Program-made: the position numbers and the translations under genes
DNA from: Candidatus Accumulibacter sp. UBA704
GTDB taxonomy: Bacteria; Pseudomonadota; Gammaproteobacteria; Burkholderiales; Rhodocyclaceae
DNA: 7,041 bases
Direction: 5' to 3'
NCBI GenBank assembly: GCA_002304785.1
Contig: DBMG01000195.1
Span: forward strand, 4,623 to 11,663
In this document: piece after piece, positions 1-6,362 of the stretch
Layout of the letters: each line of letters starts with the position of its first letter
Numbering within the stretch: position 1 is the stretch's first letter
The notes under the pieces: model-generated
What the model was told of the DNA's origin: nothing
Seen by the model: the letters and a program-made list of their open reading frames with translations, nothing else
Databases searched by the model: none

Positions 1-1770
1 CCGCAACTCAAGACCAACCCGATGCAGGTGGTGAAGAATGCTGTCGCTGCCGGCCTCGATCCCAAGGACTACACGGCCAAGGGGCTGAAGGACGGCACGC
101 TGCAAATGAGCTGCGAAGATCCGGACCACCCGGACAACTGGCCGCGCAACATGTTCGTCTGGCGTTCCAACATCTTGGGTTCTTCAGGCAAAGGCCACGA
201 ATACTTCCTCAAGCACCTGCTCGGCACCTCCCACGGCGTGCAGGGCAAGGATTTGGGCCACGATGAAGCCAAGCCCAGCGAAGTGGTGTGGCACGACAAA
301 GCGCCGGAAGGCAAGCTGGATCTGCTGGTGACGCTGGACTTCCGCATGAGCACCACCTGCCTTTACAGCGACATCGTGCTGCCGACGGCAACCTGGTACG
401 AGAAGAACGATCTCAACACCAGCGACATGCACCCCTTCATCCATCCGCTGTCGACGGCGGTCGATCCGGCCTGGCAATCGCGCAGCGACTGGGAGATCTA
501 CAAGGGCTTCGCCAAAAAGTTCAGCGAAGTCTGCGTTGGTCATCTCGGTGTCGAACGCGAAATTGTGCTCTCGCCGCTGATGCACGACTCGCCGGCCGAG
601 TTGGCGCAGCCCTTTGGCGTGCAGGACTGGAAGCGCGGCGAGATCGACCTGATCCCCGGCAAGACGGCACCGAACATCGCCGTCGTCGAGCGTGACTACC
701 CGAACCTCTACAAGCGCTTCACTGCGCTCGGCCCCTTGATGAACAAGGTCGGCAACGGCGGAAAGGGCATCGCCTGGAACACGCAGACCGAGGTGAAGCA
801 ACTTGGCGAGTTGAACGGGCTGGTCAAAGACGAAGGTGCGACCTGCGGCATGCCGAGCATCGCGACCGACATCGACGCCTGCGAAGTCGTGCTGCAACTG
901 GCACCGGAAACTAACGGCCACGTCGCCGTCAAGGCCTGGGAGGCGCTGAGCAAGCAGACTGGACGCGATCACAGGCATCTGGCGCTGTATCGCGAGGACG
1001 AGAAGATCCGCTTCCGCGACATCCAGGCGCAGCCGCGCAAGATCATCTCGGCGCCGACCTGGTCGGGCCTGGAAAGCGAAGAGGTCAGCTACAACGCCGG
1101 CTACACCAACGTGCACGAGCTGATTCCATGGCGCACGCTGACCGGGCGCCAGCAGTTCTACATGGATCACCCGTGGATGACCGCGTTCGGAGAAGGCTTC
1201 TCGAGCTATCGTCCGCCGGTTGATCTCAAGACGACCGCCGATCTCCACAACATCAAGCCGAACGGCAACACCGAGATCGCGCTCAACTTCATCACGCCGC
1301 ACCAGAAGTGGGGCATCCACTCGACCTACACCGACAACCTGATCATGCTCACCCTGAATCGCGGCGGGCCGGTCATCTGGCTCTCCGAGGACGACGCCAA
1401 ACGTGCCGGCATTGTCGATAACGACTGGGTCGAGCTGTTCAACATCAACGGTGCCATCGCCGCGCGCGCCGTGGTCAGCCAGCGGGTCAATCCGGGCATG
1501 GTGCTGATGTACCACGCGCAGGAAAAGATCATCAACACGCCGGGCTCGGAAATCACCGGCATGCGCGGCGGTATCCACAACTCGGTGACGCGCATCGTCC
1601 TGAAACCGACGCACATGATCGGCGGCTATGCCCAGTTTTCGTACGGATTCAACTACTACGGGACGATCGGCACCAACCGCGACGAGTTCGTGATCGTGCG
1701 CAAGATGAACAAGATCGACTGGTTGGATGACGAGCCGGTTTCCGCCGACAACGCCAGTGCAACTGCCTAA
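1..1770 (+). CDS. narG: Respiratory nitrate reductase alpha subunit NarG, C-terminal half (5' end outside window)
   Basis: Catalytic subunit of the cytoplasm-facing membrane nitrate reductase, which reduces nitrate to nitrite at a Mo-bis-MGD centre with electrons received through NarH. The frame is open from the first base, giving 589 residues up to TAA at 1768-1770, so the true start lies upstream. E. coli NarG is about 1247 residues, so roughly the last 47% is present. The N-terminal FS0 cluster ligands and the Asp ligand of Mo are therefore not in view. Recognisable NarG stretches include SDIVLPTATWYEKND (near 380-420), GNGGKGIAWNTQ (near 750-785), YNAGYTNVHELIPWRT (near 1090-1137) and GIHSTYTDN (near 1312-1338). 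The C-terminal molybdopterin-dinucleotide-binding domain runs from about 1290 to 1690 and ends in PTHMIGGYAQFSYGFNYYG. No frameshift or internal stop is seen. narH starts 10 nt downstream. The similarity is to nitrate reductase rather than to periplasmic NapA, selenate or perchlorate reductases. Confidence 0.97.
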   Translation, partial: PQLKTNPMQVVKNAVAAGLDPKDYTAKGLKDGTLQMSCEDPDHPDNWPRNMFVWRSNILGSSGKGHEYFLKHLLGTSHGVQGKDLGHDEAKPSEVVWHDKAPEGKLDLLVTLDFRMSTTCLYSDIVLPTATWYEKNDLNTSDMHPFIHPLSTAVDPAWQSRSDWEIYKGFAKKFSEVCVGHLGVEREIVLSPLMHDSPAELAQPFGVQDWKRGEIDLIPGKTAPNIAVVERDYPNLYKRFTALGPLMNKVGNGGKGIAWNTQTEVKQLGELNGLVKDEGATCGMPSIATDIDACEVVLQLAPETNGHVAVKAWEALSKQTGRDHRHLALYREDEKIRFRDIQAQPRKIISAPTWSGLESEEVSYNAGYTNVHELIPWRTLTGRQQFYMDHPWMTAFGEGFSSYRPPVDLKTTADLHNIKPNGNTEIALNFITPHQKWGIHSTYTDNLIMLTLNRGGPVIWLSEDDAKRAGIVDNDWVELFNINGAIAARAVVSQRVNPGMVLMYHAQEKIINTPGSEITGMRGGIHNSVTRIVLKPTHMIGGYAQFSYGFNYYGTIGTNRDEFVIVRKMNKIDWLDDEPVSADNASATA

Positions 1771-1780
1771 GGAGAAGGCC

Positions 1781-3304
1781 ATGAAAATTCGCGCTCAAAT
1801 CGGCATGGTCCTGAACCTGGACAAATGCATCGGTTGCCACACCTGCTCGGTCACCTGCAAGAACGTGTGGACCAGCCGTCCCGGCATGGAGTACGCGTGG
1901 TTCAACAACGTCGAGACCAAGCCCGGCATCGGCTACCCGAAGGAATGGGAGAACCAGGATCGCTGGAACGGCGGTTGGGTCCGCAAGGCGGACGGCAAGA
2001 TCGAACCGCGCCAGGGCGGCAAGTGGAAGCTGCTCATGCGCATCTTCGCCAACCCGAATCTGCCGGAGATCGACGACTACTACGAACCCTTCACGTTCGA
2101 CTACGACCATCTGCAATCGGCACCCGAATCCAAGGCGATGCCGACGGCACGGCCGCGCAGCCTGATTACCGGCAAGCGCATGGAGAAGATCGTCTGGGGT
2201 CCGAACTGGGAAGAAATTCTCGGCGGCGAGTTCTCCAAGCGCAGCAAGGACAAGAACTTTGACGACATCCAGAAGGAGATGTACGGCCAGTTTGAAAATA
2301 CTTTCATGATGTACCTGCCGCGTCTGTGCGAGCACTGCCTCAACCCGACCTGCGTGGCGAGCTGCCCGTCCGGTTCGATCTACAAGCGCGAGGAAGACGG
2401 CATCGTGCTGATCGACCAGGACAAGTGCCGCGGCTGGCGCATGTGCGTGTCCGGCTGTCCGTACAAGAAGATCTACTACAACTGGAAAAGCGGCAAGGCC
2501 GAGAAGTGCATCTTCTGCTACCCGCGCATCGAAGCAGGTCAGCCGACCGTTTGTTCGGAAACCTGCGTCGGCCGCATCCGCTACCTCGGCGTGCTGCTCT
2601 ATGACGCCGACCGCATCGAAGCTGCGGCCAGCGTCGAGCACGACCGGGACCTGTACCAGGCGCAACTCAACGTGTTCCTCGATCCGCACGACCCGAAGGT
2701 CATCGAACAGGCCCGCATAGACGGCATCCCCGACGCCTGGATGGACGCCGCGCGCAACAGCCCGGTGTACAAGATGGCCGTCGAATGGAAGGTGGCGCTG
2801 CCGCTGCACCCCGAGTACCGCACGCTGCCGATGGTCTGGTACGTGCCACCGCTCTCGCCGATCAGTGCCGCCGCCAATGCCGGCCATCTCGGCGTCAATG
2901 GCGAGATTCCGGACGTCAAACAGTTGCGTATCCCGGTCAAGTACCTGGCCAATCTGCTCACAGCGGGCGATACGCAACCGGTTGAGCGCGCACTGGAACG
3001 CATGCTGGCCATGCGCGCCTTCCAGCGCTCAAAGCATGTCGATGGAAAGGTCAACATGGCGGTTCTGGAGCAGGTAAAAATGACCCAGGCGGAAGTTGAA
3101 GAGATGTACCACGTGATGGCCATCGCAAATTACGAGGACCGTTTCGTGATTCCGAGCACGCATCGCGAGTATGCCGAGAACACCTTCGACATGCGCGGCG
3201 GCTGCGGCTTCTCGTTCGGCAACGGCTGCTCGGATGGCGCCAGCGAAGCCAGCCTGTTCGGCGGCAAGAAGCACCGCACCATCCCGATCAAGGCGGAGGT
3301 CTAG
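1781..3304 (+). CDS. narH: Respiratory nitrate reductase beta subunit NarH (four Fe-S clusters)
   Basis: Electron-transfer subunit that passes electrons from NarI hemes to NarG; 507 residues, close to E. coli NarH (512). The start at 1781 is chosen because AAGGAG (1769-1774) lies 6 nt upstream and the protein begins MKIRAQIGMVLNLDKC, matching the E. coli N-terminus. An in-frame upstream extension to 1727 would overlap narG. Cluster cysteines are C16/C19/C22/C26, C183/C186/C191/C195, C216/C222/C226 and C243/C246/C258/C262. Trp219 replaces the second Cys of the third group (CRGWRMC), the known signature for the [3Fe-4S] cluster. All ligands are intact, so a complete set of three [4Fe-4S] and one [3Fe-4S] is expected. 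No signal peptide is seen, in keeping with a cytoplasmic-face subunit. It overlaps nothing upstream and ends 2 nt before narJ. Confidence 0.98.
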   Translation: MKIRAQIGMVLNLDKCIGCHTCSVTCKNVWTSRPGMEYAWFNNVETKPGIGYPKEWENQDRWNGGWVRKADGKIEPRQGGKWKLLMRIFANPNLPEIDDYYEPFTFDYDHLQSAPESKAMPTARPRSLITGKRMEKIVWGPNWEEILGGEFSKRSKDKNFDDIQKEMYGQFENTFMMYLPRLCEHCLNPTCVASCPSGSIYKREEDGIVLIDQDKCRGWRMCVSGCPYKKIYYNWKSGKAEKCIFCYPRIEAGQPTVCSETCVGRIRYLGVLLYDADRIEAAASVEHDRDLYQAQLNVFLDPHDPKVIEQARIDGIPDAWMDAARNSPVYKMAVEWKVALPLHPEYRTLPMVWYVPPLSPISAAANAGHLGVNGEIPDVKQLRIPVKYLANLLTAGDTQPVERALERMLAMRAFQRSKHVDGKVNMAVLEQVKMTQAEVEEMYHVMAIANYEDRFVIPSTHREYAENTFDMRGGCGFSFGNGCSDGASEASLFGGKKHRTIPIKAEV

Positions 3305-3306
3305 CC

Positions 3307-4020
3307 ATGGCAGCCAGCCTTCCAAATCTCTCCATCGCCCTGCGCGTGCTGTCGCGGCTCCTGGCCTATCCCGACAGCGCCTTGCGCGTCGATCTCATCG
3401 ACATGCGCACCGCACTTCACGCCGACAGCGCCCTGAGCGGCGCACGCAAGGACGAGCTGTACGCGCTGATGCAAAAGCTCGAAACCGGCGACCCGCTCCG
3501 TAACGAGAGCGAGTTCATCGAGCTGTTCGATCGCGGCCGTTCGACCTCGCTTCATCTCTTCGAGCACGTGCATGGCGACTCGCGCGACCGTGGCCCGGCG
3601 ATGACCGATCTGATCAAGATCTACGAACAGGCCGGCCTCTTCCTGGCACCGGGTGAGTTGCCGGACTATCTGCCGGTGATGCTCGAATTCGCCTCGACGC
3701 AGACGCCGCAGATCGCGCGCGCCTTCCTCGGCGAGATGGCGCATCTGCTCAACGCCATCTTCAACGCCCTGCAGCAGCGCAAGAGCCCGTACGCCAGCGT
3801 GCTCGGCGCGCTGCTCGAACTGGCCGGAGAGCAGGCGCACGCCGTCAGGATCGAGCCCGACGAAGCCATCGACGCGGCCTGGGAAGAACCGGCCGTGTTC
3901 GACGGCTGCTCGTCGAAGGGCCAAGGCCGATCGGGCCAGGCGCAGCCGATCACCTTCGTCAGAAACGAAGCGTCCGGACTGAAATCTCCAGGCGCTGCAC
4001 ACAACGGAGTATCCCCATGA
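3307..4020 (+). CDS. narJ: Nitrate reductase molybdenum cofactor assembly chaperone NarJ
   Basis: Dedicated cytoplasmic chaperone that binds apo-NarG and allows cofactor insertion and membrane anchoring before release; it is not part of the mature enzyme. The product is 237 residues against 236 in E. coli. The family core is clear: ELFDRGRSTSLHLFEHVHG at residues 72-90 followed by DSRDRG at 91-96, ELPDYLPVMLE at 117-127, and the late DAAWEEPAVF motif at 189-198. The start at 3307 has GGAGGT (3295-3300) 6 nt upstream, inside the end of narH. The stop overlaps the narI start (ATGA at 4017-4020), which implies translational coupling. The last 40 residues are Gly/Ser/Gln-rich and look poorly conserved, as is usual for the NarJ tail. 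Confidence 0.96.
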   Translation: MAASLPNLSIALRVLSRLLAYPDSALRVDLIDMRTALHADSALSGARKDELYALMQKLETGDPLRNESEFIELFDRGRSTSLHLFEHVHGDSRDRGPAMTDLIKIYEQAGLFLAPGELPDYLPVMLEFASTQTPQIARAFLGEMAHLLNAIFNALQQRKSPYASVLGALLELAGEQAHAVRIEPDEAIDAAWEEPAVFDGCSSKGQGRSGQAQPITFVRNEASGLKSPGAAHNGVSP

Positions 4021-4751
4021 AAACACTCGACACCTTCCTGTTCGGCCTGTATCCCTACATCTGCCTCAGCGTTTTCCTGCTCGGCAGCCTGATCCGCTTC
4101 GACCGCGACCAGTACACCTGGAAGAGCGATTCGTCGCAGCTGCTCAAGGCGGGGCAATTGCGGTGGGGCAGCAACCTGTTCCACGTCGGCGTGCTGTTCT
4201 TGTTCTTCGGGCACTTCGCCGGCATGCTGACGCCACATTTCGTCTACGAGCCGTTCATCACCGCCGGCCAGAAGCAGGTGCTGGCGATGACCGCCGGCGG
4301 CATTGCCGGCACGCTGGCCTTTATCGGCGTGACGATCCTGCTGCATCGCCGTCTCTCCGAACCGCGTATCCGCGTGAACTCGAAGACCAGCGACATCGTG
4401 ATGCTCGTGTTGCTCTGGCTGCAACTGGCGCTCGGTCTGGCCAGCGTGCCGCTGTCGGCGCAGCATCTCGACGGTAGTGTGATGCTGCTGCTGGCTGAAT
4501 GGGCGCAGCGCATCGTGACTTTCCGTCCGGGGGCGTCGGCACTGCTGGCCGATGTGAGCTGGGTGTTCAAGGCGCACATCGTGCTCGGTATGAGCATCTT
4601 TCTGATTTTCCCCTTCACCCGACTGGCCCACGTCTGGAGCGGCTTCGCTACCGTCGGCTATCTATTGCGGCCGTACCAGGTGGTCCGTTCGCGCCGCCTG
4701 AACGTCCCGGCCGGGCACAACCAACCGCGCCATCCCGGCGCCAGCGTTTAA
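4017..4751 (+). CDS. narI: Respiratory nitrate reductase gamma subunit NarI (diheme cytochrome b)
   Basis: Integral membrane subunit that oxidises quinol at the periplasmic side and carries electrons through two b hemes to NarH. The product is 244 residues. Hydrophobic helices are visible at about residues 6-26, 52-72, 90-110, 126-145 and 183-203, matching the five-helix NarI fold. Heme-ligand histidines fall at His56, His66, His187 and His205, the same numbering as E. coli NarI, within NLFHVGV, FGHFAGMLTPH, KAHIVLG and RLAHVWS. The start overlaps the narJ stop (ATGA), and GGAG at 4006-4009 is 7 nt upstream. The protein runs about 20 residues beyond the E. coli C-terminus, with a polar tail rich in Pro, His, Arg and Gly that should lie in the cytoplasm. 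No sign of truncation. Confidence 0.97.
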   Translation: MKTLDTFLFGLYPYICLSVFLLGSLIRFDRDQYTWKSDSSQLLKAGQLRWGSNLFHVGVLFLFFGHFAGMLTPHFVYEPFITAGQKQVLAMTAGGIAGTLAFIGVTILLHRRLSEPRIRVNSKTSDIVMLVLLWLQLALGLASVPLSAQHLDGSVMLLLAEWAQRIVTFRPGASALLADVSWVFKAHIVLGMSIFLIFPFTRLAHVWSGFATVGYLLRPYQVVRSRRLNVPAGHNQPRHPGASV

Positions 4752-4761
4752 GGATCCGATC

Positions 4762-5559
4762 ATGCAGACGAGCCAGATAAAGCAGGAAATCGCCTCGATC
4801 AACGGCGTCGCACTCAACAGCGCCAACGAAGCACTCTCGGCCGACGAACGACGCCAGCGTGCGTGCTCCGAACTGCTACGCCAGGCCGCCGTTACCGAAG
4901 GACTGTTGCCGGTCGGCAATGAGCCGGGCACCGACGGCATCCTCAGTGAAGCCGCGACGCAGGCCATCGAAGCCTTGCTGGAACGAAAGCTGACGATTCC
5001 CGAGCCGTCGGAAGAAGAATGCCGGCGCCATTACGCCGCGAATCCGGCGCGCTATGCCACCGGCGAACGCGTCAGGGCACGGCACATCCTCTTTGCCGTC
5101 ACGCAGGGCGTCGACGTCGTTGCCCTGCGCAATCGCGCTGAAACGACCCTGCTCGACGTGCGCTGCCACGACGGAAACAACGCTAATGCGCTCGAAGACC
5201 GTTTCGCCCAGGCGGCGCGCGACCAGTCCAACTGCCCGAGCGGTGCCGAGGGCGGTCACCTCGGCTGGCTGACGCAGAGCGACTGCGCGCCGGAATTCGC
5301 CAAGGAACTGTTCGGCCACACCGAGATCGGGGTGCTGCCGCGCCTGGTACATAGCCGTTTCGGCCTGCACGTGGTGGAAGTGCTGGAGCGCAAGGCGGGC
5401 GTCGCACCCGCCTTCGAGGACGTGCGCGGTGCCGTGACCATGTCGATGCGGCAGAAGACCTATGTCACCGCCTTGCGTCAATATATGCACCAACTCGCAG
5501 GGCAGGCCAAGATCGTCGGCGTGGACATCGAAGCGGCTGACACGCCATTGGTTCAATGA
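4762..5559 (+). CDS. Parvulin-type peptidyl-prolyl cis-trans isomerase (PpiC/NifM-like) of the nar operon
   Basis: Predicted prolyl isomerase of 265 residues. An N-terminal helical segment (about 1-100) resembles the substrate-binding part of NifM/SurA-like proteins. The rotamase domain spans about 103-211, from RVRARHILFAV through CPSGAEGGHLGWL to FGLHVVEVLERK. Parvulin active-site positions are present: His108, Cys158 in the CPSG motif and His203. No signal peptide or membrane anchor is visible, so it should act in the cytoplasm, where NarG and NarH fold. That fits a maturation role, but no client is shown by the sequence. The start has AAGGA (4750-4754) 7 nt upstream, and the gene begins 10 nt after narI, so it is almost certainly co-transcribed. 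The same gene order is known in Pseudomonas aeruginosa (PA3871 after narI). No specific symbol is assigned. Confidence 0.92.
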   Translation: MQTSQIKQEIASINGVALNSANEALSADERRQRACSELLRQAAVTEGLLPVGNEPGTDGILSEAATQAIEALLERKLTIPEPSEEECRRHYAANPARYATGERVRARHILFAVTQGVDVVALRNRAETTLLDVRCHDGNNANALEDRFAQAARDQSNCPSGAEGGHLGWLTQSDCAPEFAKELFGHTEIGVLPRLVHSRFGLHVVEVLERKAGVAPAFEDVRGAVTMSMRQKTYVTALRQYMHQLAGQAKIVGVDIEAADTPLVQ

Positions 5560-5608
5560 AGATGCAAAAAGGAATGAAGAAGGTTCTATAAAGGAAAGGG
5601 AGGCAGCG

Positions 5609-5818
5609 ATGAAAGAAGAACTCAGCACTCGCGTCGTATCAAAACGCCCTGCTACAAAACCCGGATGCTGCATGTGGTCACCGATTCTGCCGCTTGATCG
5701 GAGTTCGGACACCGAAGGTGTGGCTGTTTCCACGAGCTCGGAGGGTGCTGGTTCAAATGAAGCGAGGCGTGACACTCCTCCATCCGATGCCTTGGCTGAA
5801 GACGCTTTGGAGTCCTGA
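5609..5818 (+). CDS. Small hypothetical ORF, 69 residues, unrecognised
   Basis: I do not recognise this protein. Support for translation is AGGGAGG (5597-5603) 5 nt before ATG at 5609, and its position 49 nt after the PPIase stop in the same direction. The product has a basic N-terminus (RVVSKRPATKPG), a Cys-Cys pair at residues 20-21 followed by MWSPILPLD, then a Ser/Glu/Asp/Ala-rich acidic tail ending DALAEDALES. There is no transmembrane segment, signal peptide or known motif. Third-position G+C is roughly one half, well below the nar genes, which weakens the coding case or points to foreign or decaying DNA. The frame stays open after its TGA for another 56 codons and stops at TGA 5987-5989, overlapping the next gene's ATG. 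It may thus be the first part of a longer, interrupted gene. A competing frame (ATG at 5757) overlaps its end. Confidence 0.35.
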   Translation: MKEELSTRVVSKRPATKPGCCMWSPILPLDRSSDTEGVAVSTSSEGAGSNEARRDTPPSDALAEDALES

Positions 5819-5988
5819 GTACAAGAACTTGTCGCTCGGGATGGGGAGATACTCCATGGGCTGCGGGTCGTGGCCGGGGCTCTTGAATCGTCATTTCCAT
5901 GCCGGCCAAACAGTGGTCAACGAGCCTGCAGAAACACCAGGAGGTGCGATGCAAGGCACTGGCAGAAACTCACTGGAGGTGGTGCCTG
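5819..5988. other. Region without a convincing gene between the small ORF and the MoaD-like gene
   Basis: All three + frames are open over much of this stretch, but none looks like a known protein. One frame runs from ATG 5757 (GGAGGG 11 nt upstream) to TGA 6009-6011, 84 codons; it includes MGRYSMGCGSWPGLL and shows G/C-rich third positions only in its first two thirds. A short ORF in that same frame, ATG 5949 with AGGAGGT 3 nt upstream, would give 20 residues and overlap the MoaD-like start. The frame of the 5609 ORF continues past its stop with an amphipathic helix-like segment (VQELVARDGEILHGLRVVAG). No tRNA, terminator or transposase trace was found. Confidence 0.4.
5975..5980 (+). promoter_or_regulatory. 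Ribosome-binding site that sets the start of the MoaD-like gene
   Basis: GGAGGT lies 8 nt before ATG 5989. The same frame is open back to an ATG at 5899, but that codon has no Shine-Dalgarno sequence and its 30 extra residues (Trp, His and Cys rich) do not fit the beta-grasp fold, whose first strand begins at IMVRFFDTV. This site therefore favours the 5989 start. Confidence 0.75.
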
Positions 5989-6216
5989 ATGATCATGGTG
6001 CGGTTTTTTGACACAGTGGCGGAGCGGGCCGGTAGGGATCGCCTGGAAGTCGCTTACGCCGAGGGAATGAGCCTGCAGGATTTGGTCGGGCAGCTGAAGC
6101 TGTCGTATCCGGGAGCCTTGTTATCGATTTCGGCTGTGGCGGTGAACGGCATGTGTTTCCGGGATATGTCCTTGCCGCTTGAAGACGGATGGGAAATTGT
6201 GTTCATGTACCCATAG
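5989..6216 (+). CDS. MoaD/ThiS-like beta-grasp small protein lacking the C-terminal Gly-Gly
   Basis: A 75-residue protein with the ubiquitin-like layout of the MoaD/ThiS family. It has a first strand IMVRFFDTVAERAG (2-15), a strand around LEVAY (19-23), the helix SLQDLVGQL (28-36), then VAVNGMCFRDMSLPLEDGWEI (50-70), matching the MoaD pattern of an Asn-containing strand followed by L-x-DGDEV. E. coli MoaD continues after this point with FFPPVTGG, whose terminal glycine is adenylated and thiocarboxylated to donate sulfur to molybdopterin. Here the chain stops at IVFMYP (TAG 6214-6216), about five residues short, so the sulfur-carrier tail is missing. Neither shifted frame downstream restores a Gly-Gly. 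Family membership is inferred from pattern, and a role in Moco synthesis cannot be assumed. Upstream TGA (5987-5989) overlaps the ATG, a coupling-type junction. Third-position G+C is near 70%. Confidence 0.7.
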   Translation: MIMVRFFDTVAERAGRDRLEVAYAEGMSLQDLVGQLKLSYPGALLSISAVAVNGMCFRDMSLPLEDGWEIVFMYP

Positions 6217-6280
6217 CGATTCGACAGACGGACGATTTGGCGCTTTGTGCCACAGATGTTCGATTATTGTTGCCTGTGCG

Positions 6281-6311
6281 CATTTGTCCCGGCCGCAAGC
6301 GGGAACAAATG
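6281..6311. repeat. Imperfect inverted repeat, 11-bp stem with one bulge
   Basis: CATTTGTCCCG (6281-6291) pairs with CGGGAACAAATG (6300-6311), with one unpaired A at 6304 and an 8-nt loop. No T-run follows on either strand, so a classic intrinsic terminator is unlikely. It could be an RNA hairpin in the 5' leader of the PAS gene or a binding site for a dimeric regulator. Confidence 0.7.
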
Positions 6312-6313
6312 GC

Positions 6314-6328
6314 GATTCGTCACGAATC
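6314..6328. repeat. Perfect 15-bp palindrome (7-bp arms, 1-nt centre)
   Basis: GATTCGTCACGAATC reads as GATTCGT-C-ACGAATC, an exact inverted repeat, 34 nt before the PAS gene ATG and 2 nt after the preceding inverted repeat. The one-base centre is too tight for an RNA loop without opening pairs, so a DNA operator for a homodimeric regulator is the simpler reading. The regulator is not identifiable from the sequence. Confidence 0.6.
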
Positions 6329-6354
6329 CTGACGTTTTGTTGGAGAACCGTACA

Positions 6355-6360
6355 AAGGAG
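6355..6360 (+). promoter_or_regulatory. Ribosome-binding site of the PAS gene
   Basis: AAGGAG lies 2 nt before ATG 6363 and 5 nt before the adjacent in-frame ATG 6366. The spacing favours 6366 as the true start, which removes only one methionine from the product. Confidence 0.75.
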
Positions 6361-6362
6361 AA

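Larger units (their letters stand above)
6217..6362. other. Intergenic region upstream of the PAS gene
   Basis: A 146-nt gap without a supported ORF; a frame reading through from 6179 gives a Cys/Arg-rich product with no family resemblance. The region holds the two inverted repeats listed separately, plus GCGATTCG occurring twice (6216-6223 and 6312-6319). I could not identify convincing -35/-10 hexamers, a sigma-54 GG-N10-GC pair or an FNR/DNR-type box. The gap and structured elements suggest that the PAS gene may have its own control. Confidence 0.5.

Noticed and set aside
184..1782. Long minus-strand open frame (532 codons) opposite narG
   Set aside because: It is the antisense shadow of a high-G+C gene; the + strand reads as NarG throughout, and the minus product has no recognisable motif.
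1649..2977. Long minus-strand open frame (442 codons) opposite narH
   Set aside because: Antisense shadow: the NarH cysteine ligands are all on the + strand, and the minus product is Val/Asp/Arg-rich without motifs.
5816..5835. TGA as a selenocysteine codon in the 5609 frame
   Set aside because: Only a tight ACAAG/CTTGT repeat with a 2-nt centre follows; no proper SECIS-like stem-loop was seen, and the residues around it do not resemble any selenoprotein.
5899..5988. Upstream in-frame extension of the MoaD-like protein to ATG 5899
   Set aside because: No ribosome-binding site at 5899, a strong one before 5989, and the extra 30 residues do not belong to the beta-grasp fold.
5989..6009. ATGATCAT palindrome followed by six T residues as an intrinsic terminator
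   Set aside because: Stem is only four base pairs and the T-run encodes two conserved-looking Phe residues in the MoaD-like protein.
6000..6012. Possible programmed +1 frameshift at TTT TGA C joining the ORF ending at 6011 to the MoaD-like frame
   Set aside because: Resembles the prfB site only superficially: the Shine-Dalgarno sequence is about 25 nt away instead of 3 nt, and a shift here would delete the first beta strand of the MoaD-like fold.
6230..6255. TTGGCGCTTTGTGCCA as a sigma-54 promoter
   Set aside because: The GG to GC spacing is 8 nt instead of the required 10.
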